Shown: positions 51,301 through 53,220, counted from the first letter of the stretch. The stretch: 64,000 nucleotides of DNA from Chlorocebus sabaeus (GCF_047675955.1 NC_132918.1:92619106-92683105); one strand, 5' to 3'. Translations and numbers: made by a program. The notes: a model not told the origin generated them from the sequence alone.

Positions 51301-52696
51301 CTGGGATGATTTCTACGTCTGTTTCTTTAGGTAGTCCGTCGTCTTCTACGGTACTAGGTGGTTTGCCTGTCACTGACACTGTCATCTCAGAATGCCAAAC
51401 TTTTGGAGGAAGGTTTGAGTCTTCCAGGCTGTCTCTAAGGAAAGAATAAAGAAAAAATAAGTCAGCGACCAATATTTAAACATTACTTTAACTCAAAAGT
51501 ACAGGCAGCAACATGCTGGGCTCCTGTGATATTCATGTTGTCATATAATATAACCTAGATTAAAAAAAAAAAAGTAGGAATTGGAGTGTGATTCTGCTAA
51601 ATATCTTCCATTTTGACCAAAGGCAAACAACTTACTTTTTTTTTTTTTCCCCTTTTTTTGAGATGGAGTTTCGTTCTTGTTGCCCAGGCTGGAGTGCAAT
51701 GGCGCGATCTCAGCTCACCGCAAACTCTGCCTCCCAGGTTCAAGCGATTCTCCTGCCTCAGCCTCCTGAGTAGCTGGGACTGCAGGCACCCGCCGCCACA
51801 CCCGGCTAAGTTTGTGTTTTTAGTAGAGATGGGGTTTCTCCATGTTGGTCAGGTTGGTCTTGAACTCCCAACCTCAGGTGATCCACCCCGCTCAGCCTCC
51901 CAAAGTGCTGGGATTACAGGCGTGAGCCACCACACCTGGCCTACTGTTTAATAAAGATACATAGCTCATGCAATTTGGCTATGCTGATCAATTTGAATTT
52001 GAGCCAAAATTAACTTTTTTTCCCTAGGAGTATCTTTAGATGCTAACCAAAAGTGTCTCCTGATGAGTGAAAAACAGAATGTGGTATCCAGGCTCCAAGG
52101 TGGCCCAAATGATTCTCACTTTCTGGTATTAATGCTTCTGTGTAGTCTACGCCACACTGAGTAGGACCAGCCTATGTAACCAGAAGGTTATTGTGGCAAT
52201 GATGGAGTGGGACTTCCACGGCTAAGTGATAAAAGACATTGCAGCTTCTGCCTTCCTCTCTCAAATCTCTCAGTGTGAGGGATGACAGCTGCTTCGGCAT
52301 GAGGACACTTCAGCAGCACTGTGGACACATCCATGAGGGTAAGGAACAAAGGCCTCTTGCTGGCAGCCTGCACCAACTTGCCAGCTCTGTCAATGAACCA
52401 CCTTGGCAGTGGATACTCCAGCCCCCATCAGGTCTTCAGATCATTGCCATCACTGCCACCCATGGCCAACTTCAAGTGCAGGAGAGACCCCAAGCCAGCA
52501 CCATCCAGCTAACCTGCTCCTAACCTTGGGACCTGCAGAAACTGTGGGAAAGAATAAATGTTTGTATTTTAAGTCACTAAGTTCTGGGGTGATCTGTCAC
52601 ACAGCAGTAGATAAGGTATACACAGACCTTTAACAGAAGTCATAATTTAAATACATGTATACAAAAAACATAGGAATTGTAAACATACTCTTCCAT
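549..52696 (-). CDS. IQCG: IQCG (DRC9), nine coding exons, 3' end outside window
   Basis: Dynein regulatory complex subunit 9, a nexin-dynein-linker protein of motile cilia and sperm flagella; calmodulin is the known partner of its IQ motif. Coding exons, in transcript order: 52689-52696, 51161-51434, 45593-45825, 39200-39328, 32303-32384, 20795-20956, 19579-19653, 1580-1711, 549-650. Every internal junction has AG/GT and keeps frame, and the sum is 1197 nt, or 399 codons. Human IQCG, as remembered, has 443 residues, so about 44 residues (IQ helix LQAWWRG and a Lys/Gly-rich tail) lie past base 1. The N-terminal ~170 residues are acidic and probably disordered. From about residue 172 the chain is charged and heptad-like, typical of a coiled coil. 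The start is chosen because the ATG opens MEEDSLED across the exon 2/3 junction. No frameshift or in-frame stop was seen, so the gene looks functional. It lies head to head with RPL35A. Confidence 0.97.
976..1263 (-). mobile_element. Alu, S-like
   Basis: Antisense Alu from TTTGAGACAGAGTCTCACTC to ACCATGCCCAGC, between IQCG exons 10 and 9. Confidence 0.9.
1580..1711 (-). CDS. IQCG: IQCG coding exon 9
   Basis: 44 codons, KLEERLEFWMEKYDKD through LAHLQDLAKT. Acceptor AAATAG, donor ACG|GTAAGG, phase 0 both sides. The pattern is strongly coiled-coil. The last codon is ACG (Thr) where I recall Met in human. An 18-kb intron separates it from exon 8. Confidence 0.96.
2028..2320 (+). mobile_element. 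Alu, S-like
   Basis: Head GGCCAGGCGCGGTGG, tail CTCCGTCTCA(n). Confidence 0.9.
2497..2813 (+). mobile_element. AluY with target-site duplication
   Basis: AAAAGAAAATGAATGT lies on both flanks. It has an AGCACTT duplication at the head and a ~20-A middle linker. Confidence 0.92.
3052..3250 (+). mobile_element. MIR
   Basis: AGCACAG..AAAGAGCACAGCTGTGG, TTCCCTCATATATAAAAT and GTTGTGATGCTGAAATAAG follow the MIR order. Confidence 0.6.
3435..3541 (+). pseudogene. U6 snRNA pseudogene
   Basis: About 106 bp follow U6 end to end: GTGCTC start, AAAATTGGAACAA, TTAGCATGGCCCCTGC, ACACAAATTCATGAAGC and TTCCATATTT. Many CpG-type changes (CGCTTCGG to CACTTCAG, GCGCAAGG to GCACAGGA) show it is old. It lacks the clean T-run terminator and an evident upstream promoter. 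AAATTTTAAGAG before and AAATTTAAAGG after resemble a target-site duplication from L1-mediated insertion. Confidence 0.92.
3713..3990 (+). mobile_element. AluJ
   Basis: Diverged sense Alu: CCTATAATCCCAGCGGTTTGG to ACCCAGTCTCTTA(n). Confidence 0.85.
4182..4477 (-). mobile_element. AluJ
   Basis: TTTGAGATAAGGTCTGGATC to CACCATGTCCAGCC; many CpG losses. Confidence 0.87.
4600..4905 (+). mobile_element. AluJ/S
   Basis: GGCCAGGTGCTGTGGCTCAT head; the tail runs into GAGAGAGA. Confidence 0.88.
4973..5271 (+). mobile_element. AluS
   Basis: GGCTGGGCGCGGTGGCTCAA to CTCCATTTCA(n). It sits 60 bp after the previous sense Alu. Confidence 0.9.
5463..5780 (-). mobile_element. Ancient LTR-like repeat, probably MaLR-related
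   Basis: CTTAGTCCATTCCAGCTGCT, GAGACTGGGCGGCTCATAAA, GTTCTGGAGGCTGGGAAGTC and TTTCAACATATGGATTTGGG are a widespread mammalian repeat. The minus-strand end resembles MaLR LTR ends, but the family is uncertain. Confidence 0.5.
5930..6330 (+). mobile_element. Old L1 ORF2 fragment
   Basis: A-rich sense sequence resembling L1 ORF2 (GATGAAATGGATTATTTTCT, GAATTTTATCAGGCTTCAAG). It may continue beyond the younger L1, at 12355. Confidence 0.55.
6516..6640 (+). mobile_element. Alu monomer (FLAM/FRAM type)
   Basis: Single arm, GGCTGGCTGTGGTGGCATGT to CCCTGTCTCAAATAAA. Confidence 0.75.
7887..8180 (-). mobile_element. AluSx in L1 5'UTR
   Basis: Antisense Alu flanked by AGGCCTTGAC and AGGCTTTAAC, a decayed target-site duplication. 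Confidence 0.92.
10101..10393 (+). mobile_element. AluS in L1 ORF2
   Basis: Flanked by AAAAAGCTTCTGCACA and AAAAAGCTTCTGCATA. Confidence 0.93.
10562..10695 (+). mobile_element. Alu left monomer (FLAM-like)
   Basis: One arm ending in CTCTCTCTATATATATAT inside the L1. Confidence 0.8.
11170..11470 (+). mobile_element. AluS in L1 3' region
   Basis: AAAAGGTGGG on both sides; the tail contains (AAAT)n. The right arm lacks the GCCACTGCACTCCAGCCT segment. Confidence 0.92.
12055..12349 (+). mobile_element. AluS
   Basis: GGCTGGGCACGGTGGCTCAC to TCCGTCTCAAGAAAA, just before an L1 ORF2 fragment. Confidence 0.9.
12355..12640 (+). mobile_element. Old L1 ORF2 fragment
   Basis: AAGATTTATCCCAAGAATTT and ATATCATCTCAATTAATG match the ORF2 segment coding the middle of the reverse transcriptase. 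Confidence 0.65.
12641..12888. other. GC-rich unidentified block with CTCF-like motif
   Basis: About 250 bp, CpG-rich (GGCGCGACAGG, GGGCGCCGCCCCG), unlike its AT-rich surroundings. TCAGTAGAGGGCGCTGG at 12744-12760 resembles the CTCF core. It lies between two L1 pieces. I do not recognise a repeat family or gene. Confidence 0.5.
12889..12992 (+). mobile_element. Second copy of the same L1 ORF2 segment
   Basis: GTGACCTAGTGGGGTTTATC and ACATATTAAAGGAGAAAAAA parallel 12360-12470, so two fragments cover one ORF2 interval. Confidence 0.65.
13308..13424. repeat. Pyrimidine-rich (CT)n/(CCCT)n tract
   Basis: CT dinucleotides, then CCCTCCCT, TTCCTTCC and TTCTTC blocks, ending in a T run: a 115-bp homopyrimidine stretch. 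Confidence 0.9.
13409..13539 (-). mobile_element. Alu left monomer
   Basis: T run, GTAGAGATGAGGTCTCACTA, to CCACCACGCCCGGCC; single arm. Confidence 0.85.
13600..15800 (-). mobile_element. Decayed endogenous retrovirus interior (pol, probably gag)
   Basis: On the minus strand around 13780-13803 the translation resembles the reverse transcriptase active-site box, but reads INDV where YxDD is expected. Upstream in that orientation (to about 14170) there are short stretches with RT-like spacing in changing frames. 14200-15800 is non-Alu, non-L1 and gene-like in composition; I infer protease/gag remnants but see no firm motif. Frameshifts and stops are frequent. The motif, orientation and size suggest a class I or ERVL-type element. 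No LTR pair was found. Confidence 0.5.
15801..16336. other. Intronic sequence without recognised feature
   Basis: AT-moderate sequence after the retroviral relic. No exon of IQCG is missing here, since exons 8 and 9 join in frame. Confidence 0.4.
16337..16630 (+). mobile_element. AluS
   Basis: GGCTGGGCGCGGTGG head, tail (AAAAC)n. The CCCCGTCTCTACTAA segment is shortened. Confidence 0.92.
16769..16937 (+). mobile_element. Alu right arm (FRAM-like)
   Basis: AGCTGGACGTGGTGGTGCAC to CCCTAAAAAATAAAAAATA. Confidence 0.8.
17312..17616 (+). mobile_element. AluS/Y with duplicated head
   Basis: GCGGTGGCTGGCGCGGTGGC shows the first ~14 bp repeated. Confidence 0.9.
17640..18030. other. Intronic AT-rich sequence
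   Basis: No repeat family, gene or motif recognised, apart from an A/(AAAAT) run at 17804-17834. Confidence 0.4.
18043..18327 (+). mobile_element. AluY with 12-bp deletion (Yd/YRd-like)
   Basis: GAGACCACGGTGAAACC lacks ATCCTGGCTAAC of standard AluY. GAAAAATAGTTCT lies on both flanks. Young: few CpG losses and a near-pure A tail. Confidence 0.93.
18579..18876 (-). mobile_element. AluY/S
   Basis: T run, AGAGACAGAGTCTCGCTCTG, to GCACCTGGCC, then (TTTA)n. Confidence 0.9.
18959..19248 (-). mobile_element. AluS
   Basis: TTTGAGGCGGGGTCTTGCTC to GTGCCCAGCCC, 330 bp from the IQCG exon 8 donor. Confidence 0.9.
19579..19653 (-). CDS. IQCG: IQCG coding exon 8
   Basis: 25 codons, KLRMKTEEEARIHMDIEM to FLRKQQQ. 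Acceptor CTTACAG, donor CAG|GTGGGT, phase 0. The exon ends in three CAG codons next to the donor, a small Gln run. Short charged coiled-coil segment. Confidence 0.96.
19654..20090. other. IQCG intron between exons 8 and 7, unique part
   Basis: Non-repetitive sequence leading into the GT/GA microsatellite. No open frame with recognisable homology. Confidence 0.4.
20091..20149. repeat. Compound (GT)n(GA)n microsatellite
   Basis: About 10 GT units run directly into about 19 GA units. Confidence 0.95.
20148..20236 (-). mobile_element. Alu fragment
   Basis: TATGTTGCCCAGGCTGGCTT to GACTAGTGCCTGGCT, squeezed between two microsatellites. Confidence 0.7.
20238..20286. repeat. (GT)n(GC)n microsatellite
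   Basis: About 20 GT units ending in GCGCGCGC, an alternating purine-pyrimidine run that could adopt Z-DNA. Confidence 0.95.
20795..20956 (-). CDS. IQCG: IQCG coding exon 7
   Basis: 54 codons, SQNEYIANLKDQLQEMKAKS to EELLLEEIE. Acceptor CACTACAG, donor GAG|GTAATC, phase 0. Regular hydrophobic spacing (NLKDQLQEM, TELQIAQ) marks coiled coil. Only 1.1 kb from exon 8. Confidence 0.97.
21337..21375. repeat. (CA)n microsatellite
   Basis: About 19 AC units with no interruption. Confidence 0.95.
21490..21625 (+). mobile_element. L2 3' fragment
   Basis: TTATTCAGCACCAGGCACTG and CCTGCCCTCATAGAGCTTAC are classic L2 phrases. Confidence 0.8.
21711..22414. repeat. Minisatellite, 12 units of 51-61 bp with higher-order order
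   Basis: Units begin CTGGAAGGYCTGAGA at 21721, 21782, 21841, 21900, 21951, 22012, 22071, 22130, 22189, 22240, 22301 and 22360. Lengths are 61,59,59,51 / 61,59,59,59,51 / 61,59,~55-60. Three variants recur in order: long (CTCTC.. AAAGTGATGG), medium (GGGAAAACCATGG) and short (CTCTCGATGG). It lies in the intron between IQCG exons 7 and 6. Confidence 0.95.
22451..22775 (+). mobile_element. AluS directly after the minisatellite
   Basis: GGCCAGGCACCGGGACTCAC to CTCTATCTCA(n), tail (AAAAG)n. Confidence 0.9.
23189..23483 (-). mobile_element. AluS
   Basis: TTTGAGACAGAGTCTTGCTC to ACCATGCCCGGCC. Confidence 0.92.
23545..23829 (-). mobile_element. AluJ
   Basis: First of three abutting antisense Alus; CCAGAGACAGGATCTCCCTC to TGTGCCCGGC. 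Confidence 0.87.
23830..24138 (-). mobile_element. AluJ
   Basis: Starts with (TTG)n and ends CACTGCTGCACCCAGCC. Confidence 0.87.
24139..24270 (-). mobile_element. Alu, right part only
   Basis: TTGAGGTAGGGTCTACTGTG to TCAGCCTCCCAAGTACC; truncated. Confidence 0.8.
24352..24591 (+). mobile_element. hAT-type DNA transposon relic (MER30-like)
   Basis: CAGGGGTGTCCAATCTTC at one end and TTGGACAAGCTTG at the other form imperfect terminal inverted repeats (10 of 13). The interior has GGGCCACAC and GTTTACGAATTTGTGTTGGG. The family name is from memory. Confidence 0.7.
24460..24487. repeat. (CA)n inside a MER-type element
   Basis: About 13 CA units replace the A-rich centre of the DNA transposon relic at 24352-24591. 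Confidence 0.9.
24613..24955 (+). mobile_element. AluJ with internal duplication
   Basis: GCCCGGTGGGGTGGCTCACG to GCCCTGTCTAAAACAG, lengthened by the 61-bp repeat. Confidence 0.88.
24816..24937 (+). repeat. 61-bp direct duplication inside an AluJ
   Basis: CCCGAGGCCGAGGCTGTAGT starts at 24816 and again at 24877. The copies differ at only two positions. Confidence 0.95.
25160..25270 (+). mobile_element. MIR
   Basis: TATTTTCTCATCTGTAAAAT, then GAGTGCCTGGCACAAC and TGCTCAATAAACGTTGATGA. Confidence 0.75.
25361..25660 (-). mobile_element. AluS
   Basis: TTTTGAGATGGAGTCTCGCT to CCACACCCCGCCC. Confidence 0.92.
25725..26011 (-). mobile_element. AluJ/S
   Basis: CTGGAGACAGGGTCTCGCTC to CTGTGTCCGGCC; the right arm lacks the usual GGCTCAAGCGATTCTC piece. 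Confidence 0.88.
26410..26717 (-). mobile_element. AluS with (TTTG)n tail
   Basis: ATGTAAGTGT on both flanks. Confidence 0.93.
26718..27523. other. Unassigned 0.8-kb intronic block
   Basis: Non-Alu, balanced composition. Several short open frames overlap at 26907-27280. No domain, splice pair or poly(A) signal makes a gene. It could be an old LTR or DNA transposon, or unique conserved intron. Confidence 0.4.
27524..27826 (+). mobile_element. AluS
   Basis: GACCAGGCACGGTGGCTCAC to CATCTCAAAAACATA. Confidence 0.92.
27911..28029 (+). mobile_element. Alu arm fragment
   Basis: CAATAATCCTAGTTACTTGG to CCCATCTCAATTTAA. Confidence 0.75.
28030..28188 (+). mobile_element. Alu, 3' truncated
   Basis: GCCAGGCGTGGAGGCTCACG to GCCTGGTGGTGTGTG; it stops abruptly with no A tail. 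Confidence 0.85.
28220..28345 (-). mobile_element. L1 ORF2 fragment
   Basis: TATTGATAGTTTTAATGCTA and AGATAGATTTTTATATACGA resemble antisense ORF2. Confidence 0.5.
28346..28978. other. Intronic sequence, nothing recognised
   Basis: T-rich then mixed sequence. No exon, repeat or motif supported. Confidence 0.4.
28979..29282 (+). mobile_element. AluS
   Basis: GGCCGGGCATGGTGGCTCAC, tail TTAAAAATAAATAAATAAAT. Confidence 0.92.
29283..29668. other. Intronic sequence with local inverted repeat
   Basis: ATATCTTCTATTTTAAAA (29285) and TTTTAAAATAGAAGATAT (29354) are an 18-bp perfect inverted pair about 70 bp apart; nothing else seen. Confidence 0.6.
29670..29934 (-). mobile_element. AluJ
   Basis: CTAGTGAC lies on both sides. 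The element is 5' truncated, ending at the GTCCTTCTACCTC region. Confidence 0.88.
29985..30322 (+). mobile_element. AluJ/S
   Basis: ATATTCTC flanks both ends; long (AAAAC)n/(TAAAA)n tail. Confidence 0.9.
30331..30624 (+). mobile_element. AluJ
   Basis: GCTGGGCATGGCAGCTCACG to GTGTCTAAAATAAAT. Confidence 0.88.
30628..30955 (+). mobile_element. AluS
   Basis: GGCTGGCTATGGTGGCTCAC, tail (AAAAAT)n; third sense Alu in a row. Confidence 0.9.
31076..31384 (-). mobile_element. AluS
   Basis: Target-site pair GCCATCTTCTGTAACCTT and GCCATCCTCTGTAACTTT. Confidence 0.93.
31868..32165 (-). mobile_element. AluS
   Basis: CCGAGACGGAATCTTGTTCT to GCGCCCGGC; TATATTTT on both sides; 138 bp below the IQCG exon 6 donor. 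Confidence 0.92.
32303..32384 (-). CDS. IQCG: IQCG coding exon 6
   Basis: 82 nt, completing an Arg codon and encoding EEKGRKQIISLQKQLINVK to FEVQ. Acceptor ATCTTCTAG, donor CAG|GTAAGA. It fills the gap between exons 5 and 7 exactly in frame (phase 2 in, phase 0 out). It is too short to stand out as an open frame and was found by reading the minus strand. Confidence 0.96.
32414..32590 (+). mobile_element. MER20-like hAT relic
   Basis: CTCTCAAACCGTAGCGTGCA, GGATCACCTGCACG, GAGACTCTGACTCAGCAAGT and GATGCCCGTGGTGCTGGTCC follow MER20 in order. Confidence 0.75.
32745..32822 (-). mobile_element. MIR, part 1
   Basis: CCTCACAACAGCC and CTTTACCGATGAGAAAACGC are antisense MIR core. Confidence 0.65.
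32823..33227. other. Unidentified insert splitting a MIR
   Basis: About 400 bp ending in AATCTTTGCGTGAATAATTC and GACCTGGACTAACAC, which look like the end of an LTR. ACCTACAGGGGGCG at 32866 resembles a CTCF core. Family unknown. Confidence 0.4.
33228..33315 (-). mobile_element. MIR, part 2
   Basis: GGTCACACAAACAGTAAATG and TCAAACTCAGGACTGTCTGA continue the antisense MIR begun at 32745. Confidence 0.7.
33510..33799 (-). mobile_element. AluS
   Basis: TTTGAGACAGAGTCTCACTC to CTGAGCCCAGAC. Confidence 0.9.
33922..34219 (+). mobile_element. AluYR (Old World monkey type)
   Basis: GGCTCAAGCCTGTAATCC, ACTAGCCGGGCGAGGTGG and GATCCGGCCACTGC. A 9-bp gap at ATCCTGG|TGAAACC. AAGAAAGCTGCAGAATG duplicated on both flanks. 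Very low divergence. Confidence 0.93.
34329..34709 (+). mobile_element. L1PA 3' end, 5' truncated
   Basis: ATACACCATGGAATACTAGG, GAGTTCATGTCCTTTGCAGG, CTGTCGAGGGGTAGGGGGC and GCACATGTGCCCTAGAACTT are the end of ORF2 and the 3'UTR. GTACCCAT occurs on both sides of the element. Confidence 0.93.
34969..35263 (-). mobile_element. AluS
   Basis: TTTGAGGCAGAGTCTTGTTC to CCGTGCCCAGCCC; GTTCCCTC on both sides. Confidence 0.92.
35396..35700 (+). mobile_element. AluYR (Old World monkey type)
   Basis: GGCTCAAGCCTGTAATCC and ACTAGCCGGGCGAGGTGG. TTAAAGAAGATATA repeated after the A tail. Confidence 0.93.
35701..36383. other. Intronic non-repeat block
   Basis: Two overlapping ~95-codon open frames on opposite strands at 35807-36163 resemble no family known to me and lack signals. 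Probably chance. Confidence 0.4.
36384..36668 (+). mobile_element. AluJ
   Basis: GAGCCAGGTGCGGTGGCTCA to ACATTTTCCTCTAAA. Confidence 0.88.
36706..37036 (+). mobile_element. Alu with core replaced by 44-bp repeats
   Basis: Normal head (GGCTGGGTGTGGTGGCTCAC) and normal 3' end (GTGAAACTCTGTCTC), but positions ~60-245 of the Alu are missing and tandem head copies stand there. Confidence 0.93.
36718..36984 (+). repeat. Alu-derived 44-bp tandem repeat
   Basis: Units starting CCATACGCCT at 36764, 36808, 36852, 36896 and 36940 repeat every 44 bp, preceded by the native Alu copy. They alternate between GCGCCATACGCCTATAATCC and GCACCATACGCCTGTAATCC types, giving an 88-bp dimer. Confidence 0.95.
37157..37420 (+). 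mobile_element. AluJ
   Basis: GGCTGGGTATGGTGGTTCAA to CTGAGTGACAAAAAAGG. Confidence 0.88.
37513..37808 (+). mobile_element. AluJ
   Basis: GGCCAGTTGTGGTTGGGGTT to CCCAGTCTCAGAAAA; AGAGTTGGAAGA before it recurs after the next Alu. Confidence 0.87.
37809..38088 (+). mobile_element. AluY/S inserted in the tail of the previous Alu
   Basis: It starts at CATAATCCCAGCACTTTG (5' truncated). The outer target duplication belongs to the pair. Confidence 0.88.
38230..38549 (+). mobile_element. AluS
   Basis: GGCTGGGTGCAGTGGCTCAC to CCATCTCAAAAAAACAAA. Confidence 0.9.
38647..38950 (-). mobile_element. AluY
   Basis: T run, GAGACTGGAGTCTCGCTCTG, to TGCGCCCAGC; 250 bp below IQCG exon 5. Confidence 0.92.
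39200..39328 (-). CDS. IQCG: IQCG coding exon 5
   Basis: 129 nt encoding QFFSDVIADTIEELQDSGTY to MHFYDVIA, with split Arg codons at both ends. Acceptor CTTACAG, donor CAG|GTCAGA. It begins the conserved helical core. Opposite-orientation Alus lie on both sides, at 38647-38950 and 39379-39678. Confidence 0.97.
39379..39678 (+). mobile_element. AluS/Y, antisense to IQCG, 50 bp from exon 5
   Basis: GGCCCGGTGTGATGGCTCAC; tail AATAAATTAATAAATAAAT. Confidence 0.92.
39689..39810 (+). mobile_element. Alu arm fragment
   Basis: GGCCAGGTGCAGTGGCATGC to CTGATCTCAAAATATATA, followed by an AT repeat. Confidence 0.8.
39913..40225 (+). mobile_element. AluS
   Basis: GGCCAGGTGCAGTGGCTCAC, long A-rich tail. 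Confidence 0.92.
40493..40587. repeat. Nested direct repeats, 78- and 30-bp periods
   Basis: CTAGCATGTTGTGATAC occurs at 40493 and 40571. Between the copies, GAGAATATCACAATGATRC occurs twice, about 30 bp apart. TGTGATA and TATCACA also form short inverted repeats. Confidence 0.85.
40636..40799 (-). mobile_element. Alu, 5' truncated
   Basis: TTTTGAGATGGAGACTCGCT to CACGTCACTTGGC, then an A run. Confidence 0.85.
40803..41000 (-). mobile_element. L1 ORF2 fragment
   Basis: TTTCTAGTTTGCTAAGAGG, TGCTGAATTTTGCCAAATG and TTCTGCATCTATTGATC are antisense ORF2. Confidence 0.75.
41001..41302 (-). mobile_element. AluY
   Basis: TTTGAGATGGAGCCTCACTC to ACCGCGCCCGGCC; carries GTGGCCGGATCTCAGCTC. Confidence 0.92.
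41310..41445 (-). mobile_element. MIR
   Basis: AGTTAAGTGACTTGCCCGTG and GTCACATAACTAGTTTGAG. Confidence 0.75.
41480..41776 (+). mobile_element. AluJ
   Basis: GGCCGGGCACAAGGGCTCAC to CCCTGTCTCAAAATAATG. Confidence 0.88.
41945..42236 (+). mobile_element. AluS
   Basis: GGCTGGGCACAGTGGCTCAC to GACTCTGTCTCCA(n). Confidence 0.92.
42270..42557 (-). mobile_element. AluJ
   Basis: (TTAA)n, AGAGACAGGGTCTCACCCTG, to CACCACCTGCAGCC. Confidence 0.87.
42558..42768 (+). mobile_element. Probable LTR fragment
   Basis: GACCATTCACGTTATGTTCT, GAATGAGGTGTTGCCTGATT, GCGAATAAAAGCCAATTAAG and TTTGTCTTTTGACA look like the 3' part of an ERV LTR; family not certain. Confidence 0.45.
42914..43160 (-). mobile_element. 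AluJ, first part, split by LTR
   Basis: TTTTGAGATGGGGCCTCACT to CTCACGCAATTCTCC; it resumes at 43647. Confidence 0.9.
43161..43646 (-). mobile_element. Solo ERV LTR
   Basis: About 485 bp. The minus strand ends GTTTTGTCTGTGGCTCGTCC..GCTACA, with AATAAAAAACC (43219-43229) as the poly(A) signal, consistent with R-U5 of a class I-type LTR. No internal viral sequence or second LTR. CTCC may be the target duplication. Confidence 0.8.
43647..43706 (-). mobile_element. AluJ, second part
   Basis: CCCACCTTGGCCTCCCAAAG to CACGCCTGGCC completes the Alu broken at 43160. Confidence 0.88.
44003..44205 (+). mobile_element. hAT-Charlie type relic
   Basis: GGTCAGCAAACTTTTTCTGT, CTGGCTTTGCAGGGCATA and TCCAGTAAAACTTTTCAAAA follow a common nonautonomous hAT repeat. 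Confidence 0.75.
44400..44509 (-). mobile_element. MIR/L2 fragment
   Basis: TTTGTGCCAGGCACTAGGCT, AACCCTTACACTAATGTTGC. Confidence 0.6.
44510..44801 (-). mobile_element. AluS
   Basis: TTCGAGACGGAGTCTTGCTC to GGCACCCGGCCC. Confidence 0.92.
44829..44970 (+). mobile_element. Alu arm, diverged
   Basis: CAGCCAGTGTGCCTGTCGTC to CTCGTCTCTAAAAAATAA. Confidence 0.7.
45062..45378 (+). mobile_element. AluS
   Basis: GCCGGGCACAGTGGCTCACG to CTCCGTCTCA(n); 215 bp below IQCG exon 4, antisense to the gene. Confidence 0.92.
45593..45825 (-). CDS. IQCG: IQCG coding exon 4
   Basis: 233 nt, KSREMNLEGKNLDKLP through TTETLKKIQID and a split Arg codon. The acceptor TTTTAAAAG is weak in pyrimidines; the donor is AG|GTAAGG. 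Polar, proline-containing and probably flexible. A young AluY sits 79 bp upstream of the acceptor. Confidence 0.96.
45904..46204 (-). mobile_element. AluYR (Old World monkey type)
   Basis: CTTGAGCCACCGCGCCCGG and CACCTCGCCCGGCTAGTTTT. TCTACATTTTTC on both flanks. Few mutations. Confidence 0.93.
46865..47010 (+). mobile_element. MIR
   Basis: GCAGTGACTACACATGTGGG, GACCTTGGGCAACTATTTAA, CATCTCTGTGTCCCCATTTC. Confidence 0.8.
47058..47147 (-). mobile_element. Alu fragment
   Basis: TTGGGACGGAGTCTCGCTGT to TCTCACTGTGGCCTCTG. Confidence 0.8.
47325..47617 (-). mobile_element. AluS
   Basis: TTTGAGATGGAGTCTCACTC to CGTGCCCGGCC. Confidence 0.92.
47618..48450. other. AT-rich intronic block
   Basis: (AT)n near 47627-47660, then low-GC sequence. 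No gene signal or repeat recognised. Confidence 0.4.
48451..48660. repeat. (TTCC)n / (GGAA)n microsatellite
   Basis: About 210 bp of TTCC with TTCCC, CTCC and one unrelated interruption near 48530-48560. The longest pure stretch is near 48567-48622. The minus strand reads (GGAA)n. Confidence 0.95.
48655..48907 (-). mobile_element. AluJ attached to the TTCC repeat
   Basis: AACAAGGTCTCACACTTTCA to CCTTGGCCTCCCAAAGC. The (TTCC)n stands where the poly(T) end would be, so it probably grew from the Alu tail. Confidence 0.87.
48908..49149. other. Unassigned intronic sequence
   Basis: AT-rich, no motif or family seen. Confidence 0.4.
49150..49320 (-). mobile_element. MIR
   Basis: TTACAAATGAGAAAACTTAG, AAGTGACTGCTAACAGCAC, CTCCTGACTCCAAAGCCATT. 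Confidence 0.75.
49561..49864 (+). mobile_element. AluS
   Basis: Target pair AGAATATCTTCTG and AGAGTATCTTCTG; tail (AATAAA)n. Confidence 0.93.
50086..50434 (+). mobile_element. AluY with scrambled, duplicated 5' part
   Basis: CGGTGAAACCCCGTCTCTGC..ACTAGCCGGGCG occurs at 50094 and 50227. The first copy precedes CAGCACTTTGGGAGGCCGAA. GAAAATCTAA and GAAAATGTAA flank the whole. Confidence 0.88.
50435..50818. other. Unassigned intronic sequence
   Basis: Mixed composition; no repeat or exon identified. Confidence 0.4.
50819..51040 (+). mobile_element. AluJ, 5' truncated
   Basis: CACCAGCCTGGACAACACAG to GACCCTGTCAGG A(n); 120 bp below IQCG exon 3. Confidence 0.88.
51161..51434 (-). CDS. IQCG: IQCG coding exon 3
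   Basis: 274 nt encoding DSLEDSNLPPKVWHSEM through YIMPVQYEGRQSVCM. Acceptor TTTCCTTAG, donor ATG|GTATTT. Acidic N-terminal part of the protein (ETDVEIIPEI, VLEDTTDQ). Translation beyond the donor is intronic read-through. Confidence 0.97.
51636..51940 (-). mobile_element. AluS
   Basis: TTTGAGATGGAGTTTCGTTC to CCACACCTGGCC; 200 bp above exon 3. Confidence 0.92.
52075..52622 (+). mobile_element. MLT1-type MaLR LTR
   Basis: GCACCAACTTGCCAGCTCTG, GAATAAATGTTTGTATTTTA, AGTCACTAAGTTCTGGGGTG and CAGCAGTAGATAAGGTATAC follow the MLT1 3' half; AATAAA is its poly(A) signal. Confidence 0.8.
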
Positions 52697-52755
52697 TCTC
52701 CTGTAGTTCCGTTACCCTCCGTGGAATATTTATAATCTCACAGAAGTGCAGCTAC
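52689..52755 (-). CDS. IQCG: IQCG exon 2: 5'UTR end and start codon
   Basis: Acceptor CATTTTAG at 52756; donor GA|GTATGT just below 52689. The first 59 nt are 5'UTR. The ATG at 52694-52696 begins Met-Glu-Glu, with the second Glu codon split by the intron. The start context is GAGAATGG, with purine at -3 and G at +4, a good Kozak match. Confidence 0.9.
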
Positions 52756-53220
52756 CTAAAATGGGAAGGAAACACTGAGATTAGTTTATGCAAGTCTTCA
52801 ATGATGTTTCAGTTATTTCAATACCATTTTATTCAGAGAAAATTCAATGATTACGGGAGCTGTGACTGTCGCCTCTTTGTGCAGAGTGGAGCAGTCTCAG
52901 AGGCGAAAGAAACACCGACATCATGGACCGCAGGTCTATGAAGAAGTCGACTGAATTCTTACTGCTCTACCAAGCTCAAGACGCACGCACTCTGTGGGCC
53001 TCTTCTTAAGGTAAATTAATGTTCTATCTGGTTTTAGAGTGTTCCATGGTATCACGATTTTAATTGGTAATCTCTATATACTTGATTTTTTCTATCATTC
53101 TAATTACTCTGACATTTAATTAGATCACTCAATCCATCTTATCCGCCAGATAACGGAATTTGCTCCACATGTGCTTAGAGGAGTAATTGAGATGACATTT
53201 AGAAAAACTGTATTAATTGG
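52756..53220. other. IQCG intron 1, unique part
   Basis: Sequence between the exon 2 acceptor and the next Alu; no further feature seen. Confidence 0.4.

Noticed and set aside
51435..51472. Extension of IQCG exon 3 upstream to an in-frame Met
   Set aside because: A clean TTTCCTTAG acceptor at 51435 and the ATG in exon 2 explain the protein start better.
52239..52633. Overlapping 63-94-codon frames
   Set aside because: They lie inside the MLT1-type LTR.
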